A DNA stretch of 64,000 bases from Sinorhizobium fredii NGR234 (GCF_000018545.1 NC_012586.1:2170001-2234000), one strand, 5' to 3'; counted from the first letter of the stretch, positions 54,348 to 63,063 are shown. Notes: generated from the letters alone by a model not told the origin. Made by a program: numbers and translations.

Positions 54348-54416
54348 ATTCCTTTACAGGCCAATCGCTGAACTACGCTGAAATACGGGATATGCGATCT
54401 ATTCCGTTACAGGAAT
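54348..54416. promoter_or_regulatory. Repeat cluster upstream of repA (possible operator or centromere)
   Basis: ATTCCTTTACAGG (54348-54360) recurs as ATTCCGTTACAGG (54401-54413), which continues to form the inverted repeat ATTCC-GTTACA-GGAAT. Between them the 10-bp unit GCTGAA(C/A)TAC is repeated in tandem (54367-54376, 54377-54386). The cluster is 94-162 bp before repA. No site matching the rhizobial parS form GTT-N10-AAC was noticed. Confidence 0.5.
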
Positions 54417-54484
54417 GATTCATCCTCTGATTCGCGTCAAGCCATTTCTAGCGTTAGCTTCGCGGTTCCGACGGCGGCCTGTCG

Positions 54485-55762
54485 CTATGGGCGATAAGTG
54501 TAGGTCTCGATCGACTGAGGTTTCATCTCGATCGAGAAGCCGGGCCGCTGCGGCGGCATATAGGCGGCGTTGCTGATGACGCAGGGATCGACGAAATGCT
54601 CATGCAGATGGTCGACATACTCGATCACGCGGCCGTCCTTGGTGCCGGATACGGCGACATAATCGATCATCGACAGATGCTGCACATACTCGCAGAGGCC
54701 CACGCCGCCGGCATGCGGCCACACCGGCAGCCGATATTTCGCCGCCATCAGCAGGACGGCAAGAACCTCGTTCAGGCCCCCGAGGCGGCAGGCGTCGACC
54801 TGGACGATGTCGATCGCGCCTTCGGCGATGAACTGCTTGAAGAGAATGCGGTTCTGGCACATCTCGCCGGTCGCGACCTTGATGGGCGCGATTGCCGCGC
54901 GGATCTTGCGGTGGCCGGCGACATCGTCGGGACTGGTCGGCTCCTCGATGAAAAAGGGCTTGGCGAAGGAAAGCGCCTTCACCCAGTCGATCGCCTCGTC
55001 GACATCCCAGACCTGGTTGGCGTCGATCATCAGGTAACGATCGGGACTGAGAACCTCGCGGGCGATCGTCAGCCGGCGGATATCGTCGGCACGGTCGCGC
55101 CCGACCTTCATCTTGACGTGGTTGAAGCCGGCGTCGACCGCCTCCTCAGCAAGCCGCCGGAGTTTCTCGTCACCGTAGCCGAGCCAGCCGGCGGAGGTCG
55201 TATAGCAGGGATAGCCCTCCCGCCCGAGCATCGCGATGCGCGCCGCCTTGCCGGGCTCGGCGCGTTTGAGGATATCGATCGCGTCCTCGCGCGTCAGCAC
55301 ATCGGTCAGATAGCGGTAATCGACGATATCGGCGATCTCCTCTGCCGACATCTCGGCCACGAGACGCCAGACCGGCTTGCCCGCTTCCTTGGCGATCAGA
55401 TCCCACACGGCATTGACGATCGCCCCGGTGGCGAGATGGATCGCCCCCTTTTCCGGCCCGATCCAGCGCAACTGGCTGTCGCCGGTCAGATGCCGCCAGA
55501 AGTGGCCCGGCTGGTTGCGAATGACCTCGATCTCCTGGCCTACGACAAGGTGGCGCATCGCCTTGATCGCCATGCAGCAGATGTCGTTGCCGCGGCCGAT
55601 GGTGAAGGTAAGGCCGTGGCCGGAGAGCCCCGGCTGGTCGGTGTCGAGAATGACATAGGCGGCAGAATAGTCCGGGTCCGGATTCATCGCGTCCGATCCG
55701 TCGAGGCTTTGCGACGTCGGAAAGCGCAGGTCAAAGACGCGGAGATCGACGATGCGGGTCAT
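54485..55762 (-). CDS. L-fuconate dehydratase-like enolase-superfamily enzyme
   Basis: 425 residues from the ATG at 55762. Mandelate-racemase/enolase superfamily: N-terminal capping domain (MTRIVDLRVFDLRFPTSQSL, DGSDAMNPDPDYSAAYVIL), catalytic Lys in FNHVKMKVGRDRADDIRR, metal ligands Asp in LMIDANQVWDVDEAIDW, Glu in FFIEEPTSPDD, Glu in VATGEMCQNR, and the C-terminal VWPHAGGVGLCEYVQHLSMI with the catalytic His. The sequence is of the L-fuconate dehydratase type, which dehydrates L-fuconate to 2-keto-3-deoxy-L-fuconate. It lies next to a sugar ABC importer, in keeping with L-fucose use; the specificity is inference. Confidence 0.85.
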   Translation of the reverse strand: MTRIVDLRVFDLRFPTSQSLDGSDAMNPDPDYSAAYVILDTDQPGLSGHGLTFTIGRGNDICCMAIKAMRHLVVGQEIEVIRNQPGHFWRHLTGDSQLRWIGPEKGAIHLATGAIVNAVWDLIAKEAGKPVWRLVAEMSAEEIADIVDYRYLTDVLTREDAIDILKRAEPGKAARIAMLGREGYPCYTTSAGWLGYGDEKLRRLAEEAVDAGFNHVKMKVGRDRADDIRRLTIAREVLSPDRYLMIDANQVWDVDEAIDWVKALSFAKPFFIEEPTSPDDVAGHRKIRAAIAPIKVATGEMCQNRILFKQFIAEGAIDIVQVDACRLGGLNEVLAVLLMAAKYRLPVWPHAGGVGLCEYVQHLSMIDYVAVSGTKDGRVIEYVDHLHEHFVDPCVISNAAYMPPQRPGFSIEMKPQSIETYTYRP

Positions 55763-55874
55763 GGGAACGCTCCGTTTTCGTGCGGCCGCCAATCGGAGGG
55801 CGTGCCCGGATGATACCACCCTGCGCCAACGACGTGCATCCTCAACGAGCCTGGAGAGTTCAAGCAAGGTGATG

Positions 55875-56867
55875 TCAGCGGCTCGGTGGTGCCCGGCCGT
55901 AGAGCAGCAGCATCACGATGATGACGACGCCGTAGACGATCTGGCGGCCGGCCTCCGGCATCTGCATGACCGAGAGGATGGATTGCAGCAGCGTGATCAG
56001 GATGACGCCCGCCACCGTGCCGAGATAGGAGCCGCGGCCGCCGAGGATGGAAGTGCCGCCGAGCACCACCGCGGCGATCGACGGCAGGAGATAGGCGTCG
56101 CCCATCGCCTGTGCCGCCTTCGAGGCATAGCCGGCAAGCAATACGCCGCCGAAGGCGCTCAACCCGCCCGAGAACACGAAGGCGATCATGATGACCCGCC
56201 GCGTGCCGACGCCGGAGAGAAAGGCGGCACGCTCGCTGTTGCCGATACCATAGACGGCGCGACCGAAGGCGGTGCGGGTGAGCAGAAACACCATCGCCGC
56301 GCTGACGGCAAACCAGACGAGGATGGCGTTCGGAACGCCCGGCACGAGTGCGCCGGTCGCCAGCCAGCGTATGGCAGGCGGCGCCGAATCCTGCGGCGAG
56401 AAGCCGCCGGTGTAGACGACCATCAGTCCCTGCGCCACGACATTGGAGGCGAGCGTTACGATCATCGAAGGAATGCGCAGATAGGCAACGCCAAAGCCGT
56501 TCAGGAGGCCGAAGGCCATGCCGCTGAGGACGCCGACCGGAATGGCGACGAAGGCGCCTGCCGGTCCGAAACCGGCCGCGGCGCAGGCCATCATCGCGCC
56601 CATCGTCATCACCCAGGGCACCGACAGATCGATGTGGCCGAGCAGGATGACGATCATCATCCCGGCCGCCACCACGCCGAGGAACGAGGCGACCTTGAGC
56701 TGCTGCAGCAGATAGTCGGGCGACAGGAAATTGCTGGAATAGAGGCTGCCGAGAAGGAGTAAGAGCAGGATGCAGCCGAAGGCGGTAAGGACGGCCGGAT
56801 CGGCGCGGCGGAGAATGCCGGGCCGGCGCGTCTTGACGGACAGGCGGCTCTCGGAGGTCTCGCTCAT
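55875..56867 (-). CDS. Sugar ABC transporter permease (RbsC/XylH type)
   Basis: 330 residues from the ATG at 56867, overlapping the upstream permease stop by 4 bp. About nine membrane segments. Carbohydrate-uptake-2 permease motifs: GMMIVILLGHIDLSVPWVMT, FGLLNGFGVAYLRIPSMIVT, AVLGIG-type VYGIGNSERAAFLSGVGTRR and AVVLGGTSILGGRGSYLGTV. It is the last gene of the SBP-ATPase-permease-permease operon, 112 bp upstream of the dehydratase gene. Confidence 0.92.
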   Translation of the reverse strand: MSETSESRLSVKTRRPGILRRADPAVLTAFGCILLLLLLGSLYSSNFLSPDYLLQQLKVASFLGVVAAGMMIVILLGHIDLSVPWVMTMGAMMACAAAGFGPAGAFVAIPVGVLSGMAFGLLNGFGVAYLRIPSMIVTLASNVVAQGLMVVYTGGFSPQDSAPPAIRWLATGALVPGVPNAILVWFAVSAAMVFLLTRTAFGRAVYGIGNSERAAFLSGVGTRRVIMIAFVFSGGLSAFGGVLLAGYASKAAQAMGDAYLLPSIAAVVLGGTSILGGRGSYLGTVAGVILITLLQSILSVMQMPEAGRQIVYGVVIIVMLLLYGRAPPSR

Positions 56868-57844
56868 TGGAACCAGTCCAGCCGGTTTCGGACCCGCAGG
56901 AGCGCCAGCGAGCCGATGCTGACGGCGATCATCAGGACGATGCCCTGAAGCAGCGGCTGCCACAGCGGGTCGACGTCGAAGGCGAACAGCATGTCGCCGG
57001 TGGTGCGGGCCGCGAAGGCGCCGAAGATCGCCCCGACGGCGCTGCCGCGACCGCCATAGAGCGACACGCCGCCGAGCACGACTGCGGCGATCGACCAGAG
57101 CGTATAGGCGCTGCCGCTCGCATAGGCCGCCTCGCCCGTATAGGTGAAGAAGGTGAGGAACAGGCCGCCCATTCCGGCGAGCAGCCCGCCCAAGAGATAG
57201 GCCGCGAACTTGCCGCGGCGGATCGGCACGCCGGACATGAAGGCGGCCGGCTCGGAAGAGCCGGCTGCGAAAGCCGCGCGGCCCGCGACCGATCGCCGGA
57301 AGGGGAGCCAGATCAATAAGACGACGGCGGCGAGTGCGACGAGGCTCGACGGAATGACCCCGAACAGCCGCCCGGTCAGCGCGTCGGCGAGGTCCTCGTT
57401 GACGGAACCGCCCGGAAAGGGCCGGAGCAGCAGGCCAAGGCCGAAATAGACGGCCCCGGTAGCGATCGTCGCGACGATCGGCTGGAGGCGCCCGTAGATC
57501 ACCAGCGCGCCGTTGATCGCGCCGCAGAGCGTTCCGGTCGCCAGCACGGCGGCTACGCCAAGCGCGGTTGGTACCGCTCCGCCCACGACGATCCAGGAAG
57601 CAAGGCAGTTGGTGAGCACCAGGATCATGCCGACCGACAGATCGATCCCGGCGGTGATCACCACCAGCGCCTGCGCCATGGCGACGAAGGCGAGCAGTAC
57701 GCCCTTGTTGGCGGCCGTGTGGACGACATTGGCGGTGAACCCGGCCGGATGATTGGCGACATAGACGGAAAACATCACCAGGAAGATCGCAAGGCCTGTC
57801 AGCGTGCCGCGCTGCTCGTTCAGCCAATAGCGCCATTCGCTCAT
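56864..57844 (-). CDS. Sugar ABC transporter permease (RbsC/XylH type)
   Basis: 326 residues. Same family as its neighbour: QALVVITAGIDLSVGMILVL, GAINGALVIYGRLQPIVATI, AAFAAGSSEPAAFMSGVPIR, AAVVLGGVSLYGGRGSAVGA. The two permeases probably form a heterodimer. It overlaps the ATPase stop and the next permease start by 4 bp each, so the operon is translationally coupled. Confidence 0.92.
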   Translation of the reverse strand: MSEWRYWLNEQRGTLTGLAIFLVMFSVYVANHPAGFTANVVHTAANKGVLLAFVAMAQALVVITAGIDLSVGMILVLTNCLASWIVVGGAVPTALGVAAVLATGTLCGAINGALVIYGRLQPIVATIATGAVYFGLGLLLRPFPGGSVNEDLADALTGRLFGVIPSSLVALAAVVLLIWLPFRRSVAGRAAFAAGSSEPAAFMSGVPIRRGKFAAYLLGGLLAGMGGLFLTFFTYTGEAAYASGSAYTLWSIAAVVLGGVSLYGGRGSAVGAIFGAFAARTTGDMLFAFDVDPLWQPLLQGIVLMIAVSIGSLALLRVRNRLDWFQ

Positions 57845-59394
57845 GCCGCCGTTCCTTCCTGCCCAGCCTCGACATTGAGCGCGCTGGCGATCAGTGCCCG
57901 TTCGCTGATCTGATCGCCTTCGAGTTCTCGGACGACGCGGCCGTCATAGAGGACCAGGACCCGGTCGCAGCAGCCGATCAGTTCGTCGTAGTCGGTCGAA
58001 TAGAAGACGATCGCCGCGCCCGCCTCCGCCAGTTGCCGGAGCAAGCGATAGAGCTCCTGCTTGGTCCCGACGTCGATGCCGCGTGTCGGATCGTTGAGCA
58101 GGATGATCCGCGGCTCGCGCATCAGCCATTTGGCGATGACGACCTTCTGCTGGTTGCCGCCGGAAAGCGCGCCGGCGGGCACGTCGAGGCCGGCGGTCTT
58201 GATTTCCAGGAGCCGCAGCATCTCGTCGATCAGTTGTTCCTCCTTCGCCCGATCTATGACGCCGCCGCGGGAAACGCGGTCGAGGGCGGCAAAGGAGAGA
58301 TTTTCCCGGACCGTCATCGGCAGCATCAGCCCCTCGGTCTTACGGTCCTCGGGGATCAGCGCCATGGAATGCGGCGGCTTGCGTGCCGCCGCCGGACCGC
58401 TGATCGCCGCCGGCGCGCCGTCGATGAGCACCGAGCCGCTCATGCCGCGCAGCACGCCGAAGAGGGCGAGAAGCAGGAGCCGCTGGCCCTGGCCTTCGAG
58501 CCCGCCGAGGCCGACGACCTCCCCCTCGCCGACGGAAAAGGATATGTCGCGCAGCCGGTCGCTCCAGCCGAGATTGCGGCATTCGAGCACCGGCGCCTTG
58601 CCCTCTTCGATCGTGCGCTTCTGCCGCGGCGGGAAGACGTTGCTGTATTCGCGCCCGATCATCATTTCGACGACCTCGCTGTTGGTCCGGCTGCCGGCGG
58701 AAAAGTTAGCGACGTTGCGGCCGTTGCGGAACACCGTGCAGGTGTCGGCAAGTTCGGCAATCTCATGCATGCGGTGCGAGATGTAGAGCAGCGCCAGACC
58801 CTCGGAACGCAGGCCCTTCAGCACGGCGAACACCTTGGCGACATCGCCGGCCGTCAGCGCCGAGGTCGCTTCGTCGAGGATCAGGATGCGCGGCCCGGAG
58901 GCGAGCGCCTTGGCGATCTCGACCATCTGCCGGCGCGACAGGGGCAGATCCTTGACCGCGGTGCGCGGGTGTATGTCCTCGGCACCGGCCCGGGCGAGAG
59001 CCTCCTCGGCGATTGCGCGCTGGGCCCGCCGGTCGATCAGGCCGAAGCGGCGTGGTGGGTTGGCAATGGCGATGTTGTCGGCGACGCTGAGATCCGGGAT
59101 CAGCGACAGTTCCTGAAAGACGCAGGCAATGCCGGCGGCAGAAGCCGCAGCCGGCGAGCGGAAGCTGACGTCCTGACCGTCGAGCAGCATGCGGCCCTCG
59201 TCCGGCGCCACCACCCCGGCCATGATCTTGATCAGTGTCGACTTGCCTGCACCGTTCTCGCCGAGGATCGCATGGATGCGGCCCGCCTCCACGTCGAGAT
59301 GGGCACTTTCCAGGGCGCGAACCCCGCCATAGCGCTTCGACACGCCCTCCATCCGAAATAGCGGCGACGTCGCCTGTATCTCTCCCATCGCCAT
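57841..59394 (-). CDS. Sugar ABC transporter ATP-binding protein (double domain)
   Basis: 517 residues with two ATPase domains, as in RbsA/XylG/AraG. Domain 1: GENGAGKSTLIKIMAGVVAP, signature LPLSRRQMVEIAKALASGPR (degenerate LSRRQ), ILILDEATSALTAGDVAKVF. Domain 2: degenerate Walker A GLGGLEGQGQRLLLLALFGV, signature LSGGNQQKVVIAKWLMREPR, IILLNDPTRGIDVGTKQELY. The 79-bp gap after the binding-protein gene holds a strong hairpin. Confidence 0.93.
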   Translation of the reverse strand: MAMGEIQATSPLFRMEGVSKRYGGVRALESAHLDVEAGRIHAILGENGAGKSTLIKIMAGVVAPDEGRMLLDGQDVSFRSPAAASAAGIACVFQELSLIPDLSVADNIAIANPPRRFGLIDRRAQRAIAEEALARAGAEDIHPRTAVKDLPLSRRQMVEIAKALASGPRILILDEATSALTAGDVAKVFAVLKGLRSEGLALLYISHRMHEIAELADTCTVFRNGRNVANFSAGSRTNSEVVEMMIGREYSNVFPPRQKRTIEEGKAPVLECRNLGWSDRLRDISFSVGEGEVVGLGGLEGQGQRLLLLALFGVLRGMSGSVLIDGAPAAISGPAAARKPPHSMALIPEDRKTEGLMLPMTVRENLSFAALDRVSRGGVIDRAKEEQLIDEMLRLLEIKTAGLDVPAGALSGGNQQKVVIAKWLMREPRIILLNDPTRGIDVGTKQELYRLLRQLAEAGAAIVFYSTDYDELIGCCDRVLVLYDGRVVRELEGDQISERALIASALNVEAGQEGTAA

Positions 59395-59423
59395 CCGTCG
59401 CCTCGGCTCCCGATTCTCCTGCG

Positions 59424-59451
59424 CATGCCGCGTGCTCGCGCACGCGGCATG
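59424..59451. other. Intercistronic hairpin after the sugar-binding protein gene
   Basis: CATGCCGCGTGC (59424-59435) and GCACGCGGCATG (59440-59451) form a perfect 12-bp stem with a TCGC loop. The minus-strand RNA has no U-tract after it, so partial termination or mRNA stabilisation, favouring binding-protein expression, is likely. Confidence 0.55.
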
Positions 59452-59473
59452 GTGCTCCGGAAAACCCCAGAGA

Positions 59474-60592
59474 CTACTGGTTTTCCTTCGTCTGCCCCAT
59501 GATCTCCTGGGCCGTGAAGTTGATGCCGCAGGTCGGGAAGGCGTTGCCTACGAAGAAGTTGTCCGACTGGTCGGGGTAGAAGTCCTGGCCTTCCTTGAAG
59601 TTCGGATCCTCGACGATCGCCAGCGGCAGCTTGATCGATTGCGGCACCACCTGCCCTTCGAGGGCTGCGATCGCCGTCTTGATGGCGACTGCCACTTGAG
59701 CGGGCCCGGTACCGGCCGACGAGCACTTCAGCCCCTCGCCGGCATGCTTGGCGCAGAACTTGCGGAAGCCGTTCTCCGTTTCGCCGCCGAACGGCACGAA
59801 GGGATGACCGGCATCGATCATCGCCTGGACGACGCCGGTATCGCCGCCCTGGGCTGTGATGCCGTCGAACTTCTTGTGTACGGCAATCGCGTCCGCCGTC
59901 GCCTTCTGCGCGGTCGGGTCGTCCCACTTGCCGATGACCTCGACGACGTCCCATTTCTTGCCGGTCGCCGCGAAGGTCTCATGGATGCCGTTGTGGCGGT
60001 CGGTGTCGACCGAGGTGCCGGCGACGCCACGCACCTCGAGGATCTTGCCACCCTCCGGAAGATGCTTGGCCAGCCAGTTCGCCCAGAGCACGCCGAGGCC
60101 TTTCTGGTCGACGTTGACGTTGATGGCATCCTCGGTGTCGAGGATGTTGTCGAAGGCGACGAGCACGATGCCGGCCTCCTTGGCGCGCTTGATGACCGGA
60201 CCGAAAGCGGTCGGGTTCTGCGCATTGACGATGATCGCGTCATAGCCCGAGTCGATGAAGTTGTTGATCGCCGAGATCTGCGCCGGAACGTCCTCCCCGG
60301 TAGAAACGACCTTGAACTCCTTGAGCTTGGCGGCAACGTCCGGCTGTGCGGCATAAGCCTTGGCCGTCTGGATCATCTGGATGCGCCAGGTGTTGGCGAT
60401 GAACCCATTCGCAAGCGCCACCCGATAGGGGCCATCCTTTTTCGGGAACTTGAAGAATTTGGTTTCGGCCGTCCAGGGCGCGAAGCAATCCGGCTCGGCG
60501 GCGGGACCGCTGACGATTTCAGGCTCTGCGTAGGCGGTGGTGGACAGTAGTGCAGCGGCCGTGAGAATGCCGCTGACGAATGCTCTGGTCAT
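59474..60592 (-). CDS. Sugar ABC transporter substrate-binding protein
   Basis: 372 residues from the ATG at 60592 (CGGGAGGGAATTCG upstream). Signal peptide MTRAFVSGILTAAALLSTTA, then YA. RbsB-like fold (Peripla_BP_4): VALANGFIANTWRIQMIQTA, INNFIDSGYDAIIVNAQNPT, VLVAFDNILDTEDAINVNVD, GITAQGGDTGVVQAMIDAGH. Periplasmic. With the fuconate-dehydratase-like gene downstream, L-fucose is a reasonable ligand, but this is not shown by the sequence. First gene of the operon. Confidence 0.9.
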   Translation of the reverse strand: MTRAFVSGILTAAALLSTTAYAEPEIVSGPAAEPDCFAPWTAETKFFKFPKKDGPYRVALANGFIANTWRIQMIQTAKAYAAQPDVAAKLKEFKVVSTGEDVPAQISAINNFIDSGYDAIIVNAQNPTAFGPVIKRAKEAGIVLVAFDNILDTEDAINVNVDQKGLGVLWANWLAKHLPEGGKILEVRGVAGTSVDTDRHNGIHETFAATGKKWDVVEVIGKWDDPTAQKATADAIAVHKKFDGITAQGGDTGVVQAMIDAGHPFVPFGGETENGFRKFCAKHAGEGLKCSSAGTGPAQVAVAIKTAIAALEGQVVPQSIKLPLAIVEDPNFKEGQDFYPDQSDNFFVGNAFPTCGINFTAQEIMGQTKENQ

Positions 60593-60954
60593 CGAATTCC
60601 CTCCCGTTATCATGCAGGGACAGGGCATCGATCGGCGGCACAGCCATCGATTGTTCGCCGCAGGCCCGCCTGCGGACCGGAGCACCGAACCCTCGTGCGA
60701 GCGCAGTTGGATGCTTCAGAAAGCACCAAAGCCTCTCGTCAGCGGTAACCGAGTGCTTCCGTGGCCGATCCGGCACGATTTATCGATACGCAAGTCCATG
60801 AACGCCAGACAGGCTCCTCCCGGGCGTCTGATGGAAATGGTAGCGCTACCAATATCTTATGTAAAGCGGCGGTCCGGCAAGGCCGAAGGAACTTCGTTCC
60901 CCGGATGAGGCGAAACAGCGCGGCCGCCGGCTACGCCGTTTCGCAACTCTCGGC
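60593..60954. other. Intergenic region with the sugar-importer promoter
   Basis: 362 bp upstream of the sugar-binding protein gene and downstream of the 60955-61347 gene (both minus strand). It contains the palindrome at 60838-60851. No gene is seen; the plus-strand open frames here have no ribosome site or coding character. Confidence 0.45.
60838..60851. promoter_or_regulatory. Perfect 14-bp palindrome, LacI-type operator candidate
   Basis: TGGTAGCGCTACCA is a perfect inverted repeat with the central CG common in LacI-family operators, about 245 bp upstream of the sugar-binding protein start. It differs from the palindrome at 48353-48368, so a different regulator, encoded outside the window, is likely. 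Confidence 0.55.
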
Positions 60955-61347
60955 TCAGCCTGGTTGCCCAGGGCCCATCGGATGGTTGAAACGCTCTGCG
61001 AAAGCCTCGATCGAACCGCGGCCGAAGCGCAGCAGGCGCCGTCGCACCAGAACGGACATGACGCGTGCGGCGGTGGAGACGGTCATCTCGTCGAGTGGGC
61101 CTGTGCCGCTCCAGGGCTTCGTCAGGCGGTCGGTGACGATGCCGAGCATATTGGCCGGCATGATGTCGGTACAGGGCCGCATCCAATCGAAGACGGCGCT
61201 GATCGGCACCACTTTTCCTTCAAAGGAAACGATCGGTTCGGGCATGTCTTCGTCCCAATCGTCATAGGCTTCGAGTGCATCTCTGAAGAGAGTCTGCAGC
61301 GTGATCGGGGCATGCCCTTCATAAAGGGCGGGCAGGAAATTCGTCAT
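60955..61347 (-). CDS. Hypothetical protein near the urea transporter genes
   Basis: 130 residues from the ATG at 61347, preceded by CGGAGGAGACCCTA. Cytoplasmic, no signal peptide: MTNFLPALYEGHAPITLQTL, FRDALEAYDDWDEDMPEPIV, then a basic helical C-terminal half (VSTAARVMSVLVRRRLLRFG). I do not recognise a family. The good ribosome site and even coding character support a real gene. It is on the same strand as urtCDE, 237 bp past urtE, and is probably separate from them. Confidence 0.65.
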   Translation of the reverse strand: MTNFLPALYEGHAPITLQTLFRDALEAYDDWDEDMPEPIVSFEGKVVPISAVFDWMRPCTDIMPANMLGIVTDRLTKPWSGTGPLDEMTVSTAARVMSVLVRRRLLRFGRGSIEAFAERFNHPMGPGQPG

Positions 61348-61584
61348 TAGGGTCTCCTCCGAGTGGTTAGGCCGGAAACGCGAAATGGCCAATTCTGTCA
61401 GCGGTAACGGTTTGTAATGCTCCTTCATAAATCGTGCAGCGGCAGTATGGTTCAAAGCACCGGAGGGCGCAAACACAATCGATTGAAACGGTGGATTTTC
61501 TGCCGCGGGGCAGAAAAAGCGGCCACCCCGGCAGACACAAGTCGCTGAAATCCCGGGCTGATTTCCACCCCTGTGGAAAAACCG

Positions 61585-62280
61585 CTAGACCGTCAGATGC
61601 CGGCGCGCTTCCGGGCTGTCCAGCGTCTCTGCCGGCCCCGCGTGGACAAAGGCGCCGCGATCCATGATGTAGACCTGATCGGCGAGCTCGCGGCAGAAGT
61701 CGAGATATTGCTCGACGAGCAGGATCGCCATGCCGGTCGAATCCCTGAGATACCTGACGGCTCGGCCGATGTCCTTGATGATCGACGGCTGGATGCCCTC
61801 GGTCGGCTCGTCGAGCACGAGGATTTTCGGACGGGTGACGAGCGCGCGGGCGATGGCGAGCTGCTGCTGCTGGCCGCCGGAAAGGTCGCCGCCGCGCCGG
61901 CCGAGCATGGTCTGAAGCACGGGAAACAGGCTGAAGATATCGTCGGGGATCGAGCGGTCGGCGCGCTTCAGCGGCGCGTAGCCGGTCTCCAGATTCTCCT
62001 TGACCGTCAGAAGAGGAAAGATCTCGCGACCCTGCGGCACGTAGCCGACGCCCTGCTTCGCGCGCCGGAAGGGCGCCAGCCCGTCGAGGGCCACGCCATT
62101 GAAGGCGATTGCGCCGGAACTCACCGGATGCTGGCCGGTGATGGCCCTGAGCAGGCTCGACTTGCCGACGCCGTTGCGGCCGAGCACGCAGGTGATCTTG
62201 CCCATTTCGGCCTTGAACGAGACGTTGCGGAGCGCCTGGGCGGCGCCGTAGTGCAGGCTGACGTTTTCGACGCTCAACAT
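61585..62280 (-). CDS. urtE: Urea ABC transporter ATP-binding protein UrtE
   Basis: 231 residues, LivF-type ATPase. Walker A GRNGVGKSSLLRAITGQHPV, signature LSGGQQQQLAIARALVTRPK, Walker B ILVLDEPTEGIQPSIIKDIG, with H-loop LLVEQYLDF. UrtE-like features are the opening MLSVENVSLHYGAAQALRNV and the sequence VGYVPQGREIFPLLTVKENL. It follows urtD after 25 bp. The urt order C-D-E distinguishes it from a branched-chain amino acid transporter. Confidence 0.88.
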   Translation of the reverse strand: MLSVENVSLHYGAAQALRNVSFKAEMGKITCVLGRNGVGKSSLLRAITGQHPVSSGAIAFNGVALDGLAPFRRAKQGVGYVPQGREIFPLLTVKENLETGYAPLKRADRSIPDDIFSLFPVLQTMLGRRGGDLSGGQQQQLAIARALVTRPKILVLDEPTEGIQPSIIKDIGRAVRYLRDSTGMAILLVEQYLDFCRELADQVYIMDRGAFVHAGPAETLDSPEARRHLTV

Positions 62281-62305
62281 CGGTATAGGTCCCTCCGCTC
62301 GCCGC

Positions 62306-63058
62306 TCATCGGCCGAGATAGTTCTCGATCACCTTCGGATCGTTGCTGACGAAATCGATCGAGCCTTCGGCCAGCACCGAACCTTCGGCAAGGCAAGTGA
62401 CCTTTACTCCGAGATCGCGGATGAAGCCCATGTCGTGCTCGACGACGACGACGGAGCGTGTCTTGGCGATCTCCCTGAGGAGGACCGCGGTTTCCGCCGT
62501 CTCCGCATCCGTCATGCCGGCGACCGGCTCGTCGACGAGCAGCAGTTCCGGCTCCTGCGCGAGCAGCATGCCGATCTCCAGCCATTGCTTCTGCCCGTGC
62601 GAGAGGTTGGCGGCGAGATCGTCGCGTCGCGCCGTCAGCCGGACCGTCGAAAGGATCTCCTCGATGCGGGCCTTGTCCTCGCCCGCCAGGCGATAGAACA
62701 GCGTCGCGAAGACGCCGCGGCGGCGGTTCAGCGCCAATTCGAGATTGTCCCAGACCGTATGGCTCTCGAAGACGGTCGGTTTCTGGAATTTGCGGCCGAT
62801 GCCGAGCTGGGCGATCTCCGCCTCGTCCTTCCGGGTCAGGTCGATGTCGCCCTTGAAGAAGACTTCTCCCGCGTCCGGCCGCGTCTTGCCGGTGATGATG
62901 TCCATCATCGTCGTCTTGCCGGCGCCGTTCGGGCCGATAATGGCCCGCAGTTCCCCCGGCTCGACGATGAAGGAGAGCGAGTTCAACGCCTTGAAGCCGT
63001 CGAAGGAAACGGAGACGCCGTCGAGATAGAGCAGGCTTTTCGGTTTCTTCTCGGTCAT
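62306..63058 (-). CDS. urtD: Urea ABC transporter ATP-binding protein UrtD
   Basis: 250 residues from the ATG at 63058 (CGGAG upstream; a GTG at 63067 is possible). LivG-type ATPase: opening LLYLDGVSVSFDGFKALNSL, Walker A GPNGAGKTTMMDIITGKTRP, signature LSHGQKQWLEIGMLLAQEPE (the LSHGQKQ form is typical of UrtD), Walker B LLLVDEPVAGMTDAETAETA, then VVVEHDMGFIRDLG. Starts next to the urtC stop. Confidence 0.9.
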   Translation of the reverse strand: MTEKKPKSLLYLDGVSVSFDGFKALNSLSFIVEPGELRAIIGPNGAGKTTMMDIITGKTRPDAGEVFFKGDIDLTRKDEAEIAQLGIGRKFQKPTVFESHTVWDNLELALNRRRGVFATLFYRLAGEDKARIEEILSTVRLTARRDDLAANLSHGQKQWLEIGMLLAQEPELLLVDEPVAGMTDAETAETAVLLREIAKTRSVVVVEHDMGFIRDLGVKVTCLAEGSVLAEGSIDFVSNDPKVIENYLGR

Positions 63059-63063
63059 GGCGA

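Noticed and set aside
54255..54484. Canonical rhizobial parS (GTT-N10-AAC palindrome) near repA
   Set aside because: I scanned the gap by eye and saw only the direct and tandem repeats, no matching 16-mer.
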